Of a stretch of DNA of 64,000 nt, positions 59,442-64,000 are shown in pieces; position 1 is the stretch's first letter; the number at the start of each line of letters is the position of its first letter. The notes beneath the pieces are model-generated. The model did no database searches and was not told the DNA's origin. It saw only the letters and a program-made list of their open reading frames with translations. A program made the translations under genes and the position numbers. The stretch is from Oceanihabitans iliipiscarium. Lineage in GTDB: Bacteria > Bacteroidota > Bacteroidia > Flavobacteriales > Flavobacteriaceae. The stretch spans positions 1 through 64,000 of the forward strand of contig NZ_JBHUOV010000015.1 of NCBI RefSeq assembly GCF_042686125.1, read 5' to 3'.

Positions 59442-60739
59442 TTTACTTTTACAAACTTTAAAGGTTCAACATGCAAATTAGGCGTGGTAATGTAGTATAA
59501 ACCACTTGATAGATGGGAAACATCAATGTAATGAGTTTCTGCATTATCAATAGCTAAGGTCATTACCAACTGACCTAAAGTGTTAAAAATGTTTAGTTTT
59601 TTAGTGGTAAGTAATTGATTGTTGGTTTGTAAATTTAACGTATTAGAAATAATATTTGTGCCAATTATTTCATAATAATTTGCAGTGGTGTATTCTGGAA
59701 CGCTTAAAAAGAGTTGATTTGCTTCAATTTGTAGAATTACAGGAAGGTGATCGCTAAAATTGAAGAGTTCATTTCTGATGTCTTCGGAATAATCTGGAGT
59801 TGATACATCGCCATCTTCTCCACAATCGGTAGAAGTTATAGCTTGATTATAACAATTTGAATTTGAGTTGTTGCCAAAAACTTCATACGAGCCATCAACA
59901 AAATACAAATCAGGGTTAGGGTTTTCTGAAGACATCTCCATGCTTTCAGAAGTTAGTATAAAATCGAAGCGATCATCAAAACCTCCTGTTGCTCCACCCA
60001 TTCCAGTTGTGGTTCTAGTAGATTGAGTAAACACTTCAATAAAATTAGTGTTGTTATGCCAAGACCCAATTTTATTGGCAGGATCAACAAAAGTAATTAC
60101 ATTAGTCGTATTAATTAATTCTTGGAAGGCATCTTCTGAACTTCGGTATAAATTTAAATCGCCTCCAAGTAAGACATGGCTGTCTTCTGGTAAAGTATTT
60201 AAGTAGCTAGTTAAATCTTGAACCATTTCTAGTCGAATCGCTTGATTTTCTGAACCATCTGAAGATTTCAAATGCCCAACTATAACTTCTAGAAATAAAG
60301 GGTTTATATCTTGATCTACCGTATTTAATTTTAGAGTATAGTGATTAAAATCTCGATAGACAGTGGTAATAGCGTTTTGGTTTTCTAGGCTAAATTTAGA
60401 GCTGTCAAAAAACAATAAATTCTGAAGGTCGTTTTGGTCTCCAAAATCATCATCAGAAGTATTTAGCATAAAAACAGCACTTTCATAATTCGAATTTACA
60501 TCAGACTGTATCATAGTAATTATACTATTTGCTCCAGTTTCATTATTTAATTCACAAACCATAAAAATATCTGGTTGTGCTTCAATGAGTATTTCTCTTA
60601 AATAATCGATTCTGTTTTCAGGAATAGTTTGTAGAGGGAAATTCAACAAATTGTAAAACATTGCTTTAAATGTATCTTGAGCAGAAACAGAGTTTAAGCT
60701 TAAGATACTTATAAATAGTATTGCTAAATGTTTTTTCAT
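59438..60739 (-). CDS. T9SS-exported endonuclease/exonuclease/phosphatase family protein
   Basis: A 433-residue secreted protein with a signal peptide ending SVSAQ. The EEP domain (about 22-345) has FYNLLNF, metal-binding Glu in VCELNNE, LLGGDLNLY, DDRFDFIL and the catalytic SDHLPV. Residues about 350-433 form a type A T9SS sorting domain (LNIFNTLGQLVM, VSHLSSGLYYITT). It probably acts outside the cell as a nuclease or phosphoesterase. Its stop overlaps the start of the barrel-fusion gene by four bases. Confidence 0.9.
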   Translation of the reverse strand: MKKHLAILFISILSLNSVSAQDTFKAMFYNLLNFPLQTIPENRIDYLREILIEAQPDIFMVCELNNETGANSIITMIQSDVNSNYESAVFMLNTSDDDFGDQNDLQNLLFFDSSKFSLENQNAITTVYRDFNHYTLKLNTVDQDINPLFLEVIVGHLKSSDGSENQAIRLEMVQDLTSYLNTLPEDSHVLLGGDLNLYRSSEDAFQELINTTNVITFVDPANKIGSWHNNTNFIEVFTQSTRTTTGMGGATGGFDDRFDFILTSESMEMSSENPNPDLYFVDGSYEVFGNNSNSNCYNQAITSTDCGEDGDVSTPDYSEDIRNELFNFSDHLPVILQIEANQLFLSVPEYTTANYYEIIGTNIISNTLNLQTNNQLLTTKKLNIFNTLGQLVMTLAIDNAETHYIDVSHLSSGLYYITTPNLHVEPLKFVKVN

Positions 60740-60775
60740 TTGTTGATGGTTATTGTTTTCAAATACAAAAACGGA

Positions 60776-61465
60776 TTAGAAGTTAGGGCTAAATCCGTAA
60801 TCTTTATAGAAAGCATCAAGAATATTAATAACTTCATCTTCTGTGTCTACAAGATGAATTAAGTCTAAATCTTTAGCGCTAATGTTATTGAATTTATCTA
60901 ATAATGTAGATTTCACCCATTCGAATAAACCTTCCCAAAAATCTTTTCCAACTAAAATAATTGGAAATTTTTCAATTTTATTCGTTTGTATTAAAGTAAT
61001 GGCTTCAAATAATTCATCTAAAGTTCCAAATCCTCCAGGCATAACCACAAATCCTTGTGAATATTTTACAAACATCACTTTACGAACAAAAAAGTAATCA
61101 AAGTCTAAGCTTTTATCATGATCTATATAAGGATTGTCGTGTTGTTCAAAAGGCAATTCAATATTTAAGCCTACAGAAGTTCCTCCAGCAAGATGAGCGC
61201 CTTTGTTACCAGCCTCCATTATTCCAGGACCTCCACCAGTGATAACACCATAACCATGCTCTACTATTTTAGAAGCCACTTTTTCTGTTAGCTTATAATA
61301 TCTGTCTTCTGGTTTAGTTCTTGCAGAACCAAATATAGAGACACAAGGTCCGATTCTACTTAGTTTCTCATAGCCATTAACAAATTCACCCATGATTTTA
61401 AAAATTGCCCATGAATCGTTTGTTTTAATGGCATTCCAAATTTTTGTATGTTGTTCTGTTCTCAT
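60776..61465 (-). CDS. LOG family protein (TIGR00730)
   Basis: A 229-residue Rossmann-fold protein of the lysine-decarboxylase-like LOG family. It shows VSIFGSARTKPED, GVITGGGPGIMEAGNKGA and the diagnostic PGGFGTLDELFE. Members hydrolyse nucleoside 5'-monophosphates (in plants, cytokinin ribotides) to the base and ribose 5-phosphate; the bacterial substrate is usually unproven. It lies 38 bases upstream of uvrA's stop on the same strand side. Confidence 0.9.
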   Translation of the reverse strand: MRTEQHTKIWNAIKTNDSWAIFKIMGEFVNGYEKLSRIGPCVSIFGSARTKPEDRYYKLTEKVASKIVEHGYGVITGGGPGIMEAGNKGAHLAGGTSVGLNIELPFEQHDNPYIDHDKSLDFDYFFVRKVMFVKYSQGFVVMPGGFGTLDELFEAITLIQTNKIEKFPIILVGKDFWEGLFEWVKSTLLDKFNNISAKDLDLIHLVDTEDEVINILDAFYKDYGFSPNF

Positions 61466-61503
61466 GTATTTTAATTTTAATCCTTTCTCTTTTCAGCAAC
61501 TTG

Positions 61504-64000
61504 CTAATTTAATTCTTTTTTTAAGAAATGTGCAGTATAACTCGTTTTATGTTTTGCTACTTGTTCTGGAGTCCCTTCAACTATAATCTCTCCACCATTT
61601 TTTCCACCTTCATAACCAATATCAATAATATAGTCAACCGTTTTTATAACATCTAGGTTGTGTTCGATGATAAGGACTGTATTTCCTTTATCGGCAAGCT
61701 TATTAAGTACAATCATAAGCACTCGAATATCTTCAAAATGTAATCCTGTTGTTGGCTCATCTAAGATATAAAATGTATTTCCAGTATCGCGTTTGCTTAG
61801 TTCTGTAGCTAGTTTTATGCGCTGCGCTTCTCCACCAGAAAGTGTCGTACTTTGCTGTCCTAGTGTAATATAGCCTAAACCAACATCCTTGATGGTTTTT
61901 AATTTTTTATAAATCTTTGGAATGTGCTCGAAAAACTCAACAGCTTCATTAATGGTCATGTTTAACACATCGCTTATGCTTTTTCCTTTATAGCGAATTT
62001 CTAAGGTTTCACGATTAAAGCGTTTCCCTTGACAGGTTTCACACTCAACATAAACGTCTGGGAGGAAATTCATTTCAATCACACGTAAACCGCCTCCTTG
62101 ACAGGTTTCGCAGCGACCACCTTTAACATTAAAACTAAAACGACCTGGTTTGTAGCCACGAATCATGGCTTCAGGTATTTTAGCGAATAGACTACGTATC
62201 TCACTAAAGGTTCCAGTATATGTAGCAGGGTTACTTCTAGGTGTTCTTCCAATTGGTGATTGGTTGATGTCGATCACTTTATCGATATGTTCTAAACCTT
62301 TTATGCTTTTATATGGCATTGGTTTTTTTACACCATTAAAATAATGAGCGTTAAGAATAGGATAGAGGGTTTCGTTAATTAAGGTCGATTTTCCACTTCC
62401 AGATACTCCAGTGACACCAATCATTTTTCCTAAAGGTAATTTTATCGAAACATTCTTTAAGTTATTTCCAGTACAGCCTTTAAGTTCCATAAAGTTTCCG
62501 TTGCCTTTTCGACGTGTTTTAGGAACCTCAATTTGCTTTGTACCATTCAAATAATCTGCTGTAAGGGTAAAATGCTTTAAAAGTTCTTCAGGCGTACCTT
62601 GACTAATAATTTCTCCGCCATGCTTTCCTGCATGAGGACCAATATCTATAACATGATCTGCGCGTTCTATCATGTCTTTATCGTGTTCAACAACAATAAC
62701 AGAGTTCCCTACATCGCGTAATGATACTAATGAATTAATCAATTTTTCGTTATCACGCTGGTGCAATCCAATGCTAGGTTCATCTAAAATATAAAGTACA
62801 CCAACCAGTTGCGAACCAATTTGTGTGGCCAATCTAATACGTTGTGCTTCACCACCTGAAAGCGATTTTGAGCTTCGGTTTAAACTTAAATAATTAAGGC
62901 CAACATCTAATAAAAACTGAAGTCTAGCTTTTATTTCTTTTATGATTTCTTCAGCAATTTTTAATTGTTTTTCTGAAATATGCTGATCTAATTTATCAAA
63001 CCATTCAGCTAAATCAACAATGTCTTTATTGGCAAGTTCAGCAATATTCTGATTATTTATTTTGAAATAAAGGGATTCTTGACGCAATCTTGCTCCATGA
63101 CAAGCGTCGCAATCAATTTTATCCATATATTCTTTTGCCCAACGCTTTAAGGATGTAGAATCTGCATTTTTATACTGATTTTCTATAAAGTTTGCGACAC
63201 CTTCAAAATCTATTTTATAATCTCTTTTAATACCAAGGGTTTGGCTATCGACAGTAAATTTTTCATTTCCACCATAAAGTATCATTTGTTTAGCCTCGTC
63301 AGGAATTGTTTTATACGCATCACTTAACTTAAAGTCGAAACGTTGTGCAATCAATTCAAACTGTTTGAAAATCCATGATTTTTTTTCAGGACCATGAGGC
63401 GCTAATGCACCATTTTTTATAGATAAACTATCGTCTGGAATAATTTTTTGTGCATTGACTTGGTACAATTTACCAATCCCATTACATTTCGGACAAGCCC
63501 CTTTAGGTGAATTGAATGAAAAGTTATTTGGTTCAGGGTTTGGATACGAAATACCAGAACTAGGGCACATTAAACTGCGACTAAAAAAGCGGGTTTCGTT
63601 AGTGTCTTGATCTAAAACCATAAGCACATCATTGCCATGATACATTGCTGTATTTATGGATTCGGTAAGACGTTTGTCATGGTCGACTGTGTCATCAATT
63701 TTCAATCGATCGATAACAATTTCAATATCATGATTCTTGTAGCGATCTAATTTCATGCCCTTTACAAGGTCTTTAATTTCACCGTCAGTTCTTACTTTTA
63801 CAAAGCCTTGCTTGGCAATTTGTTCAAATAATTCACGATAGTGTCCTTTACGCGAACGTACAACAGGAGCCAAAACGTTAATGCGTTTGCCATGAAAACT
63901 TTCAATAATTAGCGATTTGATTTGCTCATCACTATAACTTACCATTTGTTCACCAGTATTATAACTAAAAGCATCAGACGCTCTAGCAAATAATAAACGT
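61504..64000 (-). CDS. uvrA: UvrABC system protein A (excinuclease subunit), 5'-truncated by the window
   Basis: The frame is open past the right edge; 832 codons are seen, so roughly the first 110 residues, including the first Walker A, lie outside. Seen from the left edge of the protein: RLLFARASDAFSYNTGEQMVSYSDEQI, the zinc-binding CPKCNGIGKL and CDACHGARL, first signature LSGGEAQRIRLA with ILDEPSIGLHQRD, second Walker A GVSGSGKST, zinc finger C-x2-C pairs (CETCQGGG, CETCQGKR), and second LSGGEAQRIKLA with ILDEPTTGLHFED. It finds bulky lesions for nucleotide excision repair. Confidence 0.97.
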   Translation of the reverse strand, partial: RLLFARASDAFSYNTGEQMVSYSDEQIKSLIIESFHGKRINVLAPVVRSRKGHYRELFEQIAKQGFVKVRTDGEIKDLVKGMKLDRYKNHDIEIVIDRLKIDDTVDHDKRLTESINTAMYHGNDVLMVLDQDTNETRFFSRSLMCPSSGISYPNPEPNNFSFNSPKGACPKCNGIGKLYQVNAQKIIPDDSLSIKNGALAPHGPEKKSWIFKQFELIAQRFDFKLSDAYKTIPDEAKQMILYGGNEKFTVDSQTLGIKRDYKIDFEGVANFIENQYKNADSTSLKRWAKEYMDKIDCDACHGARLRQESLYFKINNQNIAELANKDIVDLAEWFDKLDQHISEKQLKIAEEIIKEIKARLQFLLDVGLNYLSLNRSSKSLSGGEAQRIRLATQIGSQLVGVLYILDEPSIGLHQRDNEKLINSLVSLRDVGNSVIVVEHDKDMIERADHVIDIGPHAGKHGGEIISQGTPEELLKHFTLTADYLNGTKQIEVPKTRRKGNGNFMELKGCTGNNLKNVSIKLPLGKMIGVTGVSGSGKSTLINETLYPILNAHYFNGVKKPMPYKSIKGLEHIDKVIDINQSPIGRTPRSNPATYTGTFSEIRSLFAKIPEAMIRGYKPGRFSFNVKGGRCETCQGGGLRVIEMNFLPDVYVECETCQGKRFNRETLEIRYKGKSISDVLNMTINEAVEFFEHIPKIYKKLKTIKDVGLGYITLGQQSTTLSGGEAQRIKLATELSKRDTGNTFYILDEPTTGLHFEDIRVLMIVLNKLADKGNTVLIIEHNLDVIKTVDYIIDIGYEGGKNGGEIIVEGTPEQVAKHKTSYTAHFLKKELN

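Noticed and set aside
1..64000. CRISPR arrays, insertion sequences, prophage genes or integrase sites
   Set aside because: No spaced direct repeats of CRISPR type, transposase, integrase or phage structural genes were seen in any frame.

Overview
The window looks like chromosomal backbone of a member of the Flavobacteriaceae (Bacteroidota). The DNA is AT-rich, and genes lack Shine-Dalgarno sequences. Upstream of many genes lies the Bacteroidota -7 promoter element TAnnTTTG. The proteins also fit: type IX secretion (T9SS) C-terminal sorting domains, SCxxD-type lipoproteins, choice-of-anchor D and GEVED modules, fused E1 alpha/beta 2-oxoacid dehydrogenase, DUF4290, DUF2911, and a START-like small protein. 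No rRNA, CRISPR array, prophage, plasmid or insertion sequence was seen.

Layout. 1-2957 holds the N-terminal part of a very large secreted multidomain protein, which leaves the window on the left. A tRNA-Met(CAT) follows at 3261-3334. 3463-12528 is mostly housekeeping: START-like protein, class IV aminotransferase, YqgE, HU, an ATPase-recQ-fmt overlap operon, DUF493, DUF4290 and murA (with Asp at the catalytic Cys position). 12677-17686 holds a T9SS FG-GAP/ASPIC protein, photolyase with its SRPBCC partner, a decayed aquaporin remnant and a DUF2911 protein. 17755-26531 has fahA and glyA (divergent), several envelope lipoproteins, the SRP RNA gene, an SDR and a transaldolase-like aldolase. 26575-34046 has a thioredoxin-fold lipoprotein without CXXC, an asymmetric ABC-F protein, a cold-shock protein, pheT and a two-gene coiled-coil envelope operon. 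34121-41027 has recG, then a lipoprotein PNGase F, an M1 aminopeptidase and a patatin. 41029-53812 has an FMN-binding glutamate synthase-like protein, a UvrD/PcrA helicase, an esterase lipoprotein, tsaC, a VOC protein, an OmpA lipoprotein, a glycosyltransferase, an HsdR_N nuclease-like protein, holA and a methyltransferase operon. 53898 to the end has a fused 2-oxoacid dehydrogenase E1, a pseudo-M1/outer-membrane barrel fusion coupled to a secreted EEP-family enzyme, a LOG protein and uvrA (leaving the window on the right).

How the genes work together. Genome maintenance is well represented (recQ, recG, uvrD/pcrA, uvrA, photolyase, holA, HU). Translation is served by fmt, pheT, tsaC, tRNA-Met, SRP RNA and ABC-F. 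The accessory layer is envelope biology: lipoproteins, T9SS cargo, an outer-membrane barrel, peptidases and a PNGase F that could strip N-glycans from host or algal glycoproteins before peptide uptake.

The most notable items are the surface-lipoprotein PNGase F with two beta-sandwich modules, the catalytically dead M1 domain fused to an outer-membrane barrel, an ABC-F protein whose two lost motifs belong to the same ATP site, an aquaporin pseudogene missed by ordinary gene calling, and two copies of a structured intergenic element. No clearly new multi-gene system was recognised.
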